In this document: piece after piece, positions 45,128-55,163 of the stretch
Layout: every line of letters begins with the position of its first letter
How positions within the stretch are numbered: the first letter of the stretch is position 1
DNA from: Leptothoe kymatousa TAU-MAC 1615
GTDB lineage: Bacteria; Cyanobacteriota; Cyanobacteriia; Phormidesmidales; Phormidesmidaceae
DNA length: 64,000 nt
Direction: 5' to 3'
NCBI RefSeq assembly: GCF_018739865.1
Contig: NZ_JADOER010000002.1
Coordinates: 22,859 to 86,858, forward strand
Made by a program: the position numbers and the translations under genes
The notes under the pieces: generated by a model
What the model was told of the DNA's origin: nothing
The model's database searches: none
What the model saw: the letters and a program-made list of their open reading frames with translations, nothing else

Positions 45128-47890
45128 ATGGATTTGATTCTTTGCCATACAACTGCAGATTTTGATACATTGGGCGCCGCCGTTGGATTGTCATGTTTGT
45201 GTCCTGGGAGCCGTATTGTTTTGCCCGGGGGGACCCATGCTGCGGTAAGGGCATTTTTGGCGCTGCATCGGGATGAGTATCCATTAATTGAACGTCGTGC
45301 GGTGACGTTGGCGATGATGCGGTCGATTATGGTGGTGGACTGCCATCTGCGTAGTCGCTTGGGGGGAGCCTCAGCCTGGATTGAGTATGCGATCGCAAAC
45401 CAGCTGCCGATTACCATTTACGACCACCACACGGCATCAGCCCCCGATATGCCTGGGGCGCATCACATTGAAGCGGTGGGGGCCACGACGACCCTGGTGG
45501 TAGAAGCGCTCCAGCAGGCCAACCGCACCCTGTCGCCCACCCAAGCAACGGTGATGGCCTTAGGTATTCATGGCGATACAGGATCGTTAACCTTTGCCCA
45601 GGCCACCCCGAGGGATGCCCATGCTTTAGCTTGGTTAATGGAGCAGGGGGCGAACCAGCAAACCGTTGCTGAGTCAAGTGAACCAGGCCTGTCCCAGGTA
45701 CTACAGGATCTGCTGAGTTTTGCCTTGGATACGGCAGTGGTCCACCGGGAAAATGGCTATGCCATTGCCACCGTCTATTTAGAGACCCCACAATTTACGG
45801 CGGGCCTATCTACCTTAGCCAGTCATTTGATCACCCTATTGGGGGTGGATAGTCTGTTGTTAGCAGCGGTCTATGAAGCCAAAGCTAAATCGAGGCTAAC
45901 CCTGATTAGTCGGACCCGTGCCCATACCGGGGTGAATTGCCAGGCTTTGTTGCAGCCCTATGGCGGCGGTGGCCACATTTGTGCTGCTGCGGCGAATCTT
46001 GCCCCCGATGACGATCCTGAGGGGGTCTTCCAACAGGTCTGTCAGGCCCTAAAGCAGGCCCATCATCCGTCTGTGGTGGCTCAAGATGTGATGTCGTCCC
46101 CCGTCAGAACTATCCGGGCGGGCACGACGGTGGCAGATGCCCAACGAATTTTGCTGCGCTATGGCCATTCAGGTCTATGTGTGGCCAATGAAGCGGGCGA
46201 ACTTCAAGGGATTATTTCGCGGCGGGACATTGATTTAGCCCTGCACCATGGATTTAGCCATGCACCGGTCAAAGGGTATATGACCCTTGATTTAAAGACG
46301 GTTACTCCTGGGACGGCTTTGGATGAAATTCAGTCCCTGATGGTGACCTACGATGTGGGTCGTTTACCCGTCATCGATGGGAGTGCGTTGGTCGGTATTG
46401 TTACCCGCACCGATGTATTGCGGCAGATGTATCCCGCTGTTGCCTCGGCCCAGAATGATGGGGGTGGGCTCAACATCAATGTGTATCAGCGGTTGCAAAC
46501 ATCGCTCCAGGCCTATCCAACGGCTCTAGAATCCCAAGAACTCTGGGCCTTGCTAAGTCAGATCGCCAAGGCTGCCCAGCAACGGGGATGGCATCTCTAT
46601 GTGGTAGGTGGTGCGGTGCGAGATCTGCTACTGGCCCCTGAAAATACCGTAGTTCCCCTAAAAGATATTGACCTGGTGGTGGATAGTTTTCGCTCATCCG
46701 TGGTGGATGGGGCGGGGGTGGTTTTGGCGCAGCAGCTACAGCAACAGTATCCAGAGGCTGAACTGCAGGTCCATGGCGAGTTTCAGACTGCGGCGTTGAT
46801 TTGGCGGGCACGGGCGGGGCATGCGCCGTTAATGATTGATATTGCTACGGCGCGCACAGAATTCTATCCTTATCCAGCGGCTAATCCGGAGGTAGAAGCT
46901 AGCTCGATTCGTCAGGATCTCTATCGACGAGACTTTACGATCAATGCCCTGGCCATTCGTTTAACATCCCCTCAGCCAGGGCTGCTATTAGATTTTTTTG
47001 GCGGGGCTTTAGATCTGCGGCGGCGCCAGGTGCGGGTGTTGCACGCTAACAGTTTTATTGAGGACCCCACCCGCATTTTTCGGGCCGTGCGCTTTGCGGT
47101 GCGGTTGGGGTTCACCCTGGATGCCCAAACCGAACGATTTATTCGCTATGCCATCGATAGCGGTATCTACGCGGATCTCCAAGCCCAGAAAGAAAGGCGG
47201 CGACTACCCGCTCTGCAGACTCGCCTCAAGGCCGAGCTATCCTACATTTTTCAAGCGGATTACTGGGCCCAGTCCTTAGGTCTTTTGGATAAATTGGGCG
47301 CTTTGAGCTGTTTGCATCCCGACTTGTCCATTGATGCGGCCCTCTGGCGGCAGATGCACCGGGTCGGGCGGTGGCGACAGCGCTTTATCGATGCTGTAGG
47401 GCGAGATATGGGGGTGGCGCCTTGGTTAATGCGTCTAGAGGTGCTGCTGGCTAAACTGGATGCGCGATCGCAAATAGCCACCGATCTGCAACTACCCCTT
47501 GGCTCGATTCAACGCCTAGAACATCTTGGCTCAACAGAAGCCACCCTGTTAGCGCAGTTGCAGCCAAAGCAATTACCCAGCGATATCTATCAAACCCTAG
47601 AAACCTACGATATTCCTACCCTACTACTGGCCAGTGTGCGCTATCCAAAGCGCATTGGGACCTACGTTTGGCAGTATGCCACCCGTCTGATTCATATAAA
47701 ATCGCCCATTGACGGTTATCATCTCAAGCGTTTGGGGTATGCCCCGGGCCCAACCTATCGGCAAATGCTAACCGTACTCACCCATGCCGCCTTAGATGGC
47801 CATGTCGTTTCCGTAGACTCTGCTGAAGCTTATCTAAAGCGGCATTACCCCTTGGAACAACTGCACCCTCAATCGAATCCATCTGATTAG
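45128..47890 (+). CDS. DHH - CBS - tRNA nucleotidyltransferase fusion
   Basis: A 920-residue protein from the ATG at 45128 (MDLILCHTTADFDTLGAAVG). Residues 1-310 are a DHH/DHHA1 phosphoesterase-like domain (CHTTADFD, YDHHT, GGGHICAAAA). About 320-435 are two CBS domains (VMSSPVRTI, YMTLDLKTV). From about 460 comes a class II tRNA nucleotidyltransferase head (LYVVGGAVRDLLL, DIDLVV, RRDFTINALAIRL) with its RNA-binding region (DPTRIFRAVRFAVRLGF). Cyanobacteria such as Synechocystis split CCA addition between a CC-adding and an A-adding enzyme; which this is cannot be told. The encoded tRNA-Gly lacks CCA, so such an enzyme is needed. Confidence 0.9.
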   Translation: MDLILCHTTADFDTLGAAVGLSCLCPGSRIVLPGGTHAAVRAFLALHRDEYPLIERRAVTLAMMRSIMVVDCHLRSRLGGASAWIEYAIANQLPITIYDHHTASAPDMPGAHHIEAVGATTTLVVEALQQANRTLSPTQATVMALGIHGDTGSLTFAQATPRDAHALAWLMEQGANQQTVAESSEPGLSQVLQDLLSFALDTAVVHRENGYAIATVYLETPQFTAGLSTLASHLITLLGVDSLLLAAVYEAKAKSRLTLISRTRAHTGVNCQALLQPYGGGGHICAAAANLAPDDDPEGVFQQVCQALKQAHHPSVVAQDVMSSPVRTIRAGTTVADAQRILLRYGHSGLCVANEAGELQGIISRRDIDLALHHGFSHAPVKGYMTLDLKTVTPGTALDEIQSLMVTYDVGRLPVIDGSALVGIVTRTDVLRQMYPAVASAQNDGGGLNINVYQRLQTSLQAYPTALESQELWALLSQIAKAAQQRGWHLYVVGGAVRDLLLAPENTVVPLKDIDLVVDSFRSSVVDGAGVVLAQQLQQQYPEAELQVHGEFQTAALIWRARAGHAPLMIDIATARTEFYPYPAANPEVEASSIRQDLYRRDFTINALAIRLTSPQPGLLLDFFGGALDLRRRQVRVLHANSFIEDPTRIFRAVRFAVRLGFTLDAQTERFIRYAIDSGIYADLQAQKERRRLPALQTRLKAELSYIFQADYWAQSLGLLDKLGALSCLHPDLSIDAALWRQMHRVGRWRQRFIDAVGRDMGVAPWLMRLEVLLAKLDARSQIATDLQLPLGSIQRLEHLGSTEATLLAQLQPKQLPSDIYQTLETYDIPTLLLASVRYPKRIGTYVWQYATRLIHIKSPIDGYHLKRLGYAPGPTYRQMLTVLTHAALDGHVVSVDSAEAYLKRHYPLEQLHPQSNPSD

Positions 47891-48208
47891 CGAGCCATAC
47901 ACAGCGAAAAATTGTTACATGGGCCATTTCCCAATCTATGACCGTAGCAAGCAAAATTAATTTTTTATGCTGGAAACTCCCATGGGGTAAGCCTTACAGG
48001 GGCTCCGTTGCAAAAATATACTTGCTCCTACCGTTGCCATTTATCCACTGCTATCGATACAGTTGGAAACTAATGAAATATTAAGTTTTTTGCCATACTA
48101 TTTTGGCTGTTGAGGTCGAAGATCGTTTGTATTGATTCTGTAATCTACTATTCCGCCCTCAAGTTTTAAGCCCTACTCCACTTATTCCTTACCTGTCTTG
48201 GTGCCTAT
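47891..48208. other. Intergenic region
   Basis: A 318-bp gap between same-strand genes with a loose GC-rich hairpin near 47977-48006 (ACTCCCATGG...GGGGCTCC). I see no gene. Confidence 0.4.
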
Positions 48209-48919
48209 ATGCAGATGATACCGCCACCTGCTAAACCAACCGTACAATCTTTCAAGTCCCAAACTGGTAACGGGGCGAAGCGGCGATGGATTTTTTTGGG
48301 GGCGACGGCAACGGTAGCTAGCGTCATTGGCATTGCTTTAGGCAGTACCGTCCGCTTTCAGGTGGCTTCAGGGGAGGTTGCTCCCTTATTTAAGCCTCAG
48401 CAGGACTTTCCCCCTTTAGCCGAATGGCCACCGGCAGTCCCGTCAGAGCAAGACAATAATCGAGAGTTAGATGCTTGGGATAGGGTGACCGAAGTCCCAC
48501 AGTTGGTATATAACGACGTGCCCGACGATGGCCCCGAGCCCTTCGATGACTATGCTGCCGATTCATCCCTAGATGCGGAGCAGGATGCCGTAGCTGATGA
48601 TGAGCTTCCCCCTGTATCTGAAAATTTTGCATCCAGCAGAGATGATTTTTCGTCATCTAGATTTGATTACGATCGCGATTCCTTCCCAGACTCAACCGTG
48701 CCCGCACCCCCCGTCCTGGGCGATACACAATTAGACGATTTGCCAGCAGATGAGGCGGATAGCTGGACTTCGGACCGCCAATCTTTCGCTGATGAAGATG
48801 ACTCTGATCGATGGTCACCGAATCCGGCAGAATCATCCGATGTTTCGTCTGACGCAGACCCTGCTTTGCCAGCAGCAGCTGAACTGCCCCCGTTTAGGGA
48901 TGATGATTTTATTGATTAG
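48209..48919 (+). CDS. Acidic membrane-anchored protein of unknown function
   Basis: A 236-residue protein with a Pro-rich start, one membrane segment (RRWIFLGATATVASVIGIALGS, about 27-48), then about 185 residues of low-complexity Asp/Glu/Ser/Pro sequence that should be disordered. The charge order suggests N-terminus inside and the acidic tail outside. I recognise no domain. An ATG two codons downstream (48215) is an alternative start. It is upstream of the DUF6825-like gene in the same direction. Confidence 0.6.
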   Translation: MQMIPPPAKPTVQSFKSQTGNGAKRRWIFLGATATVASVIGIALGSTVRFQVASGEVAPLFKPQQDFPPLAEWPPAVPSEQDNNRELDAWDRVTEVPQLVYNDVPDDGPEPFDDYAADSSLDAEQDAVADDELPPVSENFASSRDDFSSSRFDYDRDSFPDSTVPAPPVLGDTQLDDLPADEADSWTSDRQSFADEDDSDRWSPNPAESSDVSSDADPALPAAAELPPFRDDDFID

Positions 48920-49094
48920 CCCGTTTGCAGGCTGAGGGGATGCGCCCGGCCAAACTGGCTTATTATTTAGTGTGTGGCCCCAAACTTAACCCACGCATTA
49001 GTGGGGGCAAAAAATATTTGATAGGTTTACTCATTTGGGCGCAGCTAGCCTTAAACCATGGGTATAATGTCGCTTAGATATCCGTAATAAATTT

Positions 49095-49403
49095 ATGAGT
49101 AATCCAACGCTGCAAGCGTTCTTCCTAGGGCGAGCCTTAGCAACGGCTATCGGTGAAAAAGTTGAAGAGGCATTTACCGCTGGCATGAGTAATGTTGGGC
49201 GTTTTGATGCTGAACAGCGGGAATGGCTGCATCGCTTTGTTGAAGATGTTTTTGAGCAAGCTCAGTCCTCCCAAGTAAACGTTTCATCTTCAGATTCTAC
49301 GGATGCTGAGGTTGGCGAAGATTTGCAAGCCACCATTGATAATTTGAGAGCAGAAATTGCTCAAGTTCGAGTCGCGCTGCAGCAATATCGCGCTTCTTCC
49401 TAG
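49095..49403 (+). CDS. Conserved cyanobacterial protein, DUF6825-like
   Basis: A 102-residue protein opening MSNPTLQAFFLGRALATAIGEK, then EAFTAGMSNVGRFDAEQREWLHRFVEDV, and a coiled-coil C-terminus (LQATIDNLRAEIAQVRVALQQY). I associate it with the small cyanobacterial/chloroplast family DUF6825; the function is unknown. It lies 111 bp before the ABC1 kinase and is probably co-transcribed with it. Confidence 0.65.
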   Translation: MSNPTLQAFFLGRALATAIGEKVEEAFTAGMSNVGRFDAEQREWLHRFVEDVFEQAQSSQVNVSSSDSTDAEVGEDLQATIDNLRAEIAQVRVALQQYRASS

Positions 49404-49514
49404 GGATAGGAGAGAATATAAACGTAATCGGCATTGCGGCCAGAATTCATCTGCCAGGTCGACAGCCACTTTTCAGTCCACCTTTTCTATGCCGTTGGCC
49501 ATTCAGGAGACTGC

Positions 49515-51350
49515 GTGTCTACAGTTCCCAATACAACTGATCAAGTGTCACCTGGGGAACATTCGTTGCCAAAGCGTGCCCCAGATAACCACAGCGATAT
49601 CCAGGCAGCGGCTTTGACCATGCCTTCATCGGATATTTCGTCGAGGACGCATTTACCTGATAAACAGTTGCCCAATTTGCCAGAAGAAAAGCGCTATCGT
49701 TGGAACCGTCGTTACAGTCGACCAGAGCGATTCGTTGATATCTGGTCGTTTTTTTTGACCCTGCTGGGTAAGCGATGGCTGTACGGAAAGTCATGGAGTT
49801 ATTCCGGTGGCATTTCGCCTGAAAAACAGGCGGCTCGTCGTCGCGCTCAGGCCCAATGGATTCGGCATACATGCCTCAATTTAGGCCCTACATTCATTAA
49901 GTTAGGGCAGCTATTTTCAACCCGTTCCGATCTGTTTCCGATTGAATACGTTGAGGAACTATCGAAGCTTCAGGACCAGGTTCCTGCTTTTAGTTACGAA
50001 CAGGTTAAGACAATTATTGCTGCGGATCTAGGTCGCCCGGTTGATGAGCTTTTCCAAAGCTTTGATCCGATTCCTTTAGCGGCGGCCAGTTTAGGGCAGG
50101 TGCACCGCGCCCAGCTCCATTCTGGAGAAGACGTTGTTGTAAAAATTCAGCGCCCTGATCTACAGCGCCTATTTCAGATTGATCTATCTATCCTCAAGGG
50201 AATTGCCCACTATTTTCAAAACCATCCTGAGTGGGGAAAAGGTCGAGACTGGATTGGGATTTATGAAGAATGTTGCCGTATTTTGTGGCTAGAAATTGAT
50301 TTTCTTCATGAGGGTCGTAATGCTGATACGTTTCGACGTAATTTCCGTGATATCGACTGGGTTAAGGCTCCCCGAATTTATTGGAGATATGCAGCCAAGC
50401 GCGTATTGACCTTAGAGTATTTGCCCGGTATCAAGATTAGCCACTACGAGTCCTTGGAGGCGGCAGGTTTAGACCGGCAGCGCTTGGCTCAGCTTGGGGC
50501 TCAAGCTTATCTACATCAGTTGCTCAATGATGGCTTTTTCCATGCCGACCCCCATCCTGGAAATATTGCGGTCAATCCAGATGGAGCTCTCATTTTTTAT
50601 GACTTTGGCATGATGGGGGAAATCAAGCCCATTACTCGGGATGGCTTGATGCGCACGTTCATGGGTGTGGCTCAGCGTAATGCTGATATGGTGATGGCTT
50701 CTCTCCTTGATTTGGGAGCGTTGGAAGAAACTGACGATATGGGGCCTGTGCGCCGCTCGATTCAGTATATTCTAGACAACTTTATGGACAAGCCCTTTGA
50801 GGATCAGTCCATCACCGCCATTAGTGACGATTTGTACGCGGTTGCCTATGATCAACCATTTCGATTTCCAGCGACGTTTACCTTTGTAATGCGAGCCTTT
50901 TCTACACTAGAAGGTGTGGGTAAAGGTCTGGATCCAGACTTTAATTTTATGGAGGCTGCAAAACCATTTGCTAATCAGCTTATGACTAATGTTTCTAACT
51001 CCTCTACCAACGGATTAATCGGTGAAATTAGCCGTCAGGCTGCGCAAGTGGGTAGTTCGGCTTTTGGGCTGCCACGGCGCATTGAAGATTCTTTAGATCG
51101 GTTAGATCGAGGGGATATTCGGGTTAGGGTACGCTCAATTGAAACCGATCGGGCTATCCGTCGCCTTAGCAGTGTCAATTTGATGACAAATTACACCTTA
51201 CTGTTGGGCACCTTTACCCTGTCGGCTACATTACTGTTGGTTAGTCAGTTGCCGTGGATTGCTTTGGCAATGGCTGTACCGGCTGTTGCTTCAGGGATTG
51301 CATTGATTCGTGCTTTGATGCGACTTGGTCGTGCTGACCGTATGCCCTAG
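49515..51350 (+). CDS. ABC1/UbiB-family atypical kinase
   Basis: A 611-residue protein starting at the GTG at 49515, preceded by AGGAGA at 4 bp; in-frame starts further upstream have no ribosome site. Motifs: KQAARRRAQAQWIRHTCLNLGPTFIKLGQ (the ABC1-specific N-terminal motif), AAASLGQVHRA, VVVKIQRP (ATP-binding Lys), HADPHPGNI and YDFGMMGEI. Two C-terminal helices (about 555-610) anchor it in the membrane. ABC1 kinases support quinone or lipid metabolism; chloroplast members localise to plastoglobules. The exact substrate is unknown. Confidence 0.92.
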   Translation: MSTVPNTTDQVSPGEHSLPKRAPDNHSDIQAAALTMPSSDISSRTHLPDKQLPNLPEEKRYRWNRRYSRPERFVDIWSFFLTLLGKRWLYGKSWSYSGGISPEKQAARRRAQAQWIRHTCLNLGPTFIKLGQLFSTRSDLFPIEYVEELSKLQDQVPAFSYEQVKTIIAADLGRPVDELFQSFDPIPLAAASLGQVHRAQLHSGEDVVVKIQRPDLQRLFQIDLSILKGIAHYFQNHPEWGKGRDWIGIYEECCRILWLEIDFLHEGRNADTFRRNFRDIDWVKAPRIYWRYAAKRVLTLEYLPGIKISHYESLEAAGLDRQRLAQLGAQAYLHQLLNDGFFHADPHPGNIAVNPDGALIFYDFGMMGEIKPITRDGLMRTFMGVAQRNADMVMASLLDLGALEETDDMGPVRRSIQYILDNFMDKPFEDQSITAISDDLYAVAYDQPFRFPATFTFVMRAFSTLEGVGKGLDPDFNFMEAAKPFANQLMTNVSNSSTNGLIGEISRQAAQVGSSAFGLPRRIEDSLDRLDRGDIRVRVRSIETDRAIRRLSSVNLMTNYTLLLGTFTLSATLLLVSQLPWIALAMAVPAVASGIALIRALMRLGRADRMP

Positions 51351-51472
51351 TTTTATTGTTGCTGAGCTAAATGCGTATTCAATCTGTCGGTTTTGCTTAA
51401 TTGCTAGATGTCTGATTGAAAACTCGATGGGTTATCAGCAATGCGTTCTACTTCTATATGCCTAGATGCTTT

Positions 51473-52204
51473 ATGCAACGCTTTTTTGCTGGTTTAACGG
51501 ATCCAGGATTACTCAGGACAAGTAATCAAGATGCTTATTACCTGGATAATTTAGGCCGGTTTTTTGTAGTTGCTGATGGCATGGGCGGACATGCGGGCGG
51601 GCAGGAAGCTAGTCGTTTAGCCATAGAAGCGATCTATCACTATTTGGATAATCATTGGGATAGTTCCGAATCGCCAGATGTGATGCTGCGTAAGGCTTTT
51701 ATTGCGGCTAACGATGCGATTTTAAAAGACCAGTATAGCCATCCTGAGCGGGCGGACATGGGCACGACGGCGGTGGCGGTTATGTTTTGGGGCCCTGACC
51801 ATGAGCCTTGGTGTGCCCATGTGGGCGATTCCCGGCTGTATCGTTTACGGGGCGCTAAGTTAGATCAGATTACGATGGATCATACGTGGGTGGCCAAAGC
51901 CATTGAAGATGGTGAGTTGACCGTGGATGAATCTAAGCATCATCCTTGGCGCCATGTGTTGTCCCAATGTTTGGGGCGTAAAGACTTGAATCGAATTGAT
52001 ATTCAGTCGTTAGATGTCCTGGGGGGCGATCGCTTGTTGCTGTGTAGCGATGGTTTGACTGAGGAGCTGTCTGATCCGTTAATTGCGACTCATTTGAAAA
52101 GTATCCGCGCTTGCCCTACGGCGGCTGAATCTTTGGTGGATGCGGCGAAACAGCGTGGCGGGCGAGACAATATCACGGTGGTGGTGGTTGCATTTCAAGA
52201 CTAG
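51473..52204 (+). CDS. PP2C-type protein phosphatase
   Basis: A 243-residue phosphatase. The start chosen is the ATG at 51473 ([20 protein letters not shown]), the usual family beginning; an ATG at 51458 is possible. Metal-binding motifs: [41 protein letters not shown] and [11 protein letters not shown]. All are intact. It removes phosphate from Ser/Thr and could reverse the kinases at 5.8 and 53.2 kb or act on the STAS protein, though no link is shown. Confidence 0.93.
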   Translation: MQRFFAGLTDPGLLRTSNQDAYYLDNLGRFFVVADGMGGHAGGQEASRLAIEAIYHYLDNHWDSSESPDVMLRKAFIAANDAILKDQYSHPERADMGTTAVAVMFWGPDHEPWCAHVGDSRLYRLRGAKLDQITMDHTWVAKAIEDGELTVDESKHHPWRHVLSQCLGRKDLNRIDIQSLDVLGGDRLLLCSDGLTEELSDPLIATHLKSIRACPTAAESLVDAAKQRGGRDNITVVVVAFQD

Positions 52205-52284
52205 CTTTGCGCTGATGGGCGCCCGCTGTGGTGGTGTCTGGGTCTCTGTTCTTTGTCGGTTGGGTGATTGGAGAATCGTGCTAG

Positions 52285-53154
52285 ATGTTTAAGTGTGCGC
52301 TCGTTTGTACTGACTTCACTGATAGTTTGCAACGGCTGATTAAATTTGTGCCTGATGTGGTGCAGTCAGGTTTGGACAAAATTGTGTTTTTCCATAATGT
52401 TGCGATTACGGCGGAGCGTGAAATTCCGAAAGTTGACGCGGCTGCGATCGCAAGTGCGGAAGAAACCCTAGCGACAGCCCAAGAAGCTACGTTGCCCGAC
52501 GGCAAGTCCGTGGTGGTTGAGGTCTGTTCTGGCCGGGTGCTCGACAATATCTCCAAGGTTGCCCGTCGCCACCATGCGGATGTCGTGATCTTGGGCACCC
52601 CTACTCGCTCACTGTTAACGGAGCGCATCTTTGGTAGTACGACGGTGGGTATTGCCAAACAGTTGGAGATTCCCCTGATGATTTTGCGTCCTCCGCTGGT
52701 ATCGGCCTATCGAGAGCAAGAGCTGAGCCTGCGCTGCCAAACCTTGTTTGACCATCTGTTGGTGCCCTTTGACGGCAGTAAAAGCGCTAACCATTTGGTT
52801 GAAAATATCAAGGCTGCGGCTCAAACACATTCCCATCCAAAGCAGTGCACGCTTTGCTGGGTGGTGGATGATTCTATTCGTGTGGAGTTACGACAGCCGG
52901 AAGACCAGGTCAAAGCGCTGCTGCAGGACGCTAAGGCAAATTTGGAGGCGGCTGGCATAGAAGTATTTTCTGAGATGCGTGCCGGGGATCCCCAGTCCGA
53001 AATTCTGAAGTCGGCAGAAGTGAATGATATTTCTGCGATCGCAATTTCCTCCGGTAAATCCAAAGGCATCCTGAAATGGTCAGTTCCTAGCTTTACCAGT
53101 GCGTTGTTGCGCTCTAGCTGGCATCCCGTGATTCACTTCCCCAGCGCTAATTGA
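52285..53154 (+). CDS. Tandem universal stress protein
   Basis: A 289-residue protein with two UspA-type domains. The first (1-140) carries GTPTRSLLTERIFGSTTVGIAKQLEIPLMILRP, the second (about 150-289) HLLVPFDGSKSA...AIAISSGKSKGILKW. ATP-binding glycine patterns are present in part. It has an ATG 80 bp after the PP2C gene, so co-transcription is likely. HIP1 sites lie inside it at about 52.44 and 53.03 kb. Confidence 0.88.
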   Translation: MFKCALVCTDFTDSLQRLIKFVPDVVQSGLDKIVFFHNVAITAEREIPKVDAAAIASAEETLATAQEATLPDGKSVVVEVCSGRVLDNISKVARRHHADVVILGTPTRSLLTERIFGSTTVGIAKQLEIPLMILRPPLVSAYREQELSLRCQTLFDHLLVPFDGSKSANHLVENIKAAAQTHSHPKQCTLCWVVDDSIRVELRQPEDQVKALLQDAKANLEAAGIEVFSEMRAGDPQSEILKSAEVNDISAIAISSGKSKGILKWSVPSFTSALLRSSWHPVIHFPSAN

Positions 53155-53225
53155 GCTTTCAAAACCTAGGGCTGTCGGCGCCCGTGAGCCACAGCTTATC
53201 TATCAGCACGCGGCGTTTGGCCGGT

Positions 53226-54746
53226 TTACTCGCTAGAGTGCATGGCCTCAAAGCTCAGCAGCATCCTGGGTTTTAGATTTTCATTCAATTCCTTCTTCAG
53301 TAGGGTCTTACTCTCTTGGGCATTGCCAATGGGCATGATGGAGCGTGCCATCAGGATCCATTCTTTCAGGAGTTTTTGCTGTGGTGCGGCAATATTGAGG
53401 CGTCTCAAGTTGACAAAATTGTTAGGAGATTCTTTGCCGAAAAAGAGTATGCGATAAACACCAGACTCTCCCAAACACCAGAGAAATTTCTGAGTGCCAG
53501 GATTTTTAAGATCCAAATAGCTAGATAACCATCGAGCCCCTTGCTGTTTGTTATAGAAAGCCGTCAGCCAAAGCACCATGGGGTAAGGGTTACGAACACA
53601 CAAAAAATTATTAGCACTGGTGTTAGTAATGCGCTGTTCGATTTCTAGGGAGCCCAACATGGCCCATAGTGTCGGCAGCTGACGATTGCTCATGGAGAGC
53701 AACTTGGGAAAAACAATTTCAGCAATGGGGGTCTTGGGAGGCCAAACCTGGAGTCGACAAAATCGATCTTCTTCTGAGCCACTGGGACTTTCAGGTTTAG
53801 AAATGACTGGGGTTTTTCGTAGCGTGCTACGAATTTGTTTACTCAGTTTGATGGAGTGACCGAGTCTATTTTCTAGGGGCGCTAGCTGATCCAGTAGGTG
53901 CTCAACGCTGTCGGGACGTTGGTCCCGATCTTTCGCCAGGCAGCCCATGACTGAATCTTTGAGTATTTTGGGCAGGGCTCCGTAGGGGGATAGTCCTTCT
54001 AACGGCGTCGGTTCTTGGGAACGATGCGCTTTATACCAGCCGCCGAATGTATTGTTGTTAGGACGAAACGGCAAGCGGCCTGTGATCATCTGGTACATCA
54101 TAACGCCCAGGCTATAGATGTCAGACCGTCGGTCTAGCTCTTGCCCCTCCATTTGTTCGGGGGATGCATAGGCTAGCGTTCCCATGAAGCTACTGGTTTG
54201 TTCACTATTGTCGGACTGCATAAATTTCGCAATGCCAAAATCTAAGATTTTGACCAGTTCACCAACGCTGGTGCTTTGGGTGACTAGGATATTGCTAGGC
54301 TTAATGTCCCGATGAATAATGGGGATTACCTGACCGTTGAGAACAATGCCTTTATGGGCGGTTTCTAACCCTAAGCAAATTTGCCGAGTAAAATCGATAA
54401 ATCTCGCAATGGGTAATGGTGTTGAGTGGATAACCTGTCCTAGATTTTGTCCCTTTAAATATTCCATTACATAGAAAGGGATTTCGTCGTCAGTCACGCC
54501 GTAGTCCGTTACCCTGACCACATGGATACTATTGTTGCCTAGCTGGGCACAGGTCATGGCTTCTCGCATAAACCGCTCTTTCATGTGATCGTTGAGCAAG
54601 GTTCGAGCGAGAAATTTCACTGCGACGCGCACCCCTCCGAGCAGCATATCTTCCGCCAGATAGACTTTGCCCATCGAGCCTTGACCGATGGAGTCCATCA
54701 GCTCATATCGATTAGCAAGTCTAAGACCAAAGTAAGTGTCTGGCAT
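53226..54746 (-). CDS. Serine/threonine protein kinase, paralogue of the 5794-7290 kinase
   Basis: A 506-residue Hanks-type kinase with GQGSMG (21-26), Lys44, HRDIKPSN and DFGIAKF, all intact. Residue numbering of the N-terminal lobe matches the kinase at 5794 exactly. After a linker, residues about 340-500 carry the same C-terminal domain (TLWAMLGSLEIEQR, PYPMVLWLTAFY, FLWCLGESG, LLKEWILMAR). The two are old paralogues 46 kb apart on opposite strands. The substrate is unknown. Confidence 0.93.
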   Translation of the reverse strand: MPDTYFGLRLANRYELMDSIGQGSMGKVYLAEDMLLGGVRVAVKFLARTLLNDHMKERFMREAMTCAQLGNNSIHVVRVTDYGVTDDEIPFYVMEYLKGQNLGQVIHSTPLPIARFIDFTRQICLGLETAHKGIVLNGQVIPIIHRDIKPSNILVTQSTSVGELVKILDFGIAKFMQSDNSEQTSSFMGTLAYASPEQMEGQELDRRSDIYSLGVMMYQMITGRLPFRPNNNTFGGWYKAHRSQEPTPLEGLSPYGALPKILKDSVMGCLAKDRDQRPDSVEHLLDQLAPLENRLGHSIKLSKQIRSTLRKTPVISKPESPSGSEEDRFCRLQVWPPKTPIAEIVFPKLLSMSNRQLPTLWAMLGSLEIEQRITNTSANNFLCVRNPYPMVLWLTAFYNKQQGARWLSSYLDLKNPGTQKFLWCLGESGVYRILFFGKESPNNFVNLRRLNIAAPQQKLLKEWILMARSIMPIGNAQESKTLLKKELNENLKPRMLLSFEAMHSSE

Positions 54747-55163
54747 GTAACGGGGTGAATTGACGAGGTTGCATTAAACGTAGCAGATGTGTCGGCGCCA
54801 TTCTTGTGGGGCTTACTGTTTTAATATTCCCCAAGGTCAGCATTTTAAGAAGTGATCAACAACTGGATGAGTGATCTCAACGGCATGGGAGTTCAAACGC
54901 TGCTGGCGTGCTAATGATTTCTAACCGGATGTCGGGTCTTGGGCAGCCCCTGGGTGGAACGGCTTTCAGTGCCAGGTTTTGGTTGATAAACCCAGATGTT
55001 AGTCAGGGGGCTTGCTTCAGGAAACCTGTGTTCGCAAGGGTGACTATGGGTGGGCAAAGGGTAATTTTTCTATGCTAGCTTATGGGTCGCTTTATAATAC
55101 GTTCCTAAGATTACTCGCGGTTACAGAATAATCTTGGGTGCTTTGGGCAAGACTGTTGGTCCG
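54747..55163. other. Intergenic region
   Basis: A 417-bp gap upstream of the kinase and downstream of the 148-residue gene, both on the minus strand. A TATAAT at 55093-55098 on the plus strand has no gene after it and no -35. I see nothing else. Confidence 0.5.

Noticed and set aside
55093..55098. TATAAT promoter in the gap after the second kinase
   Set aside because: It has no -35 at the right distance and no plus-strand gene follows.
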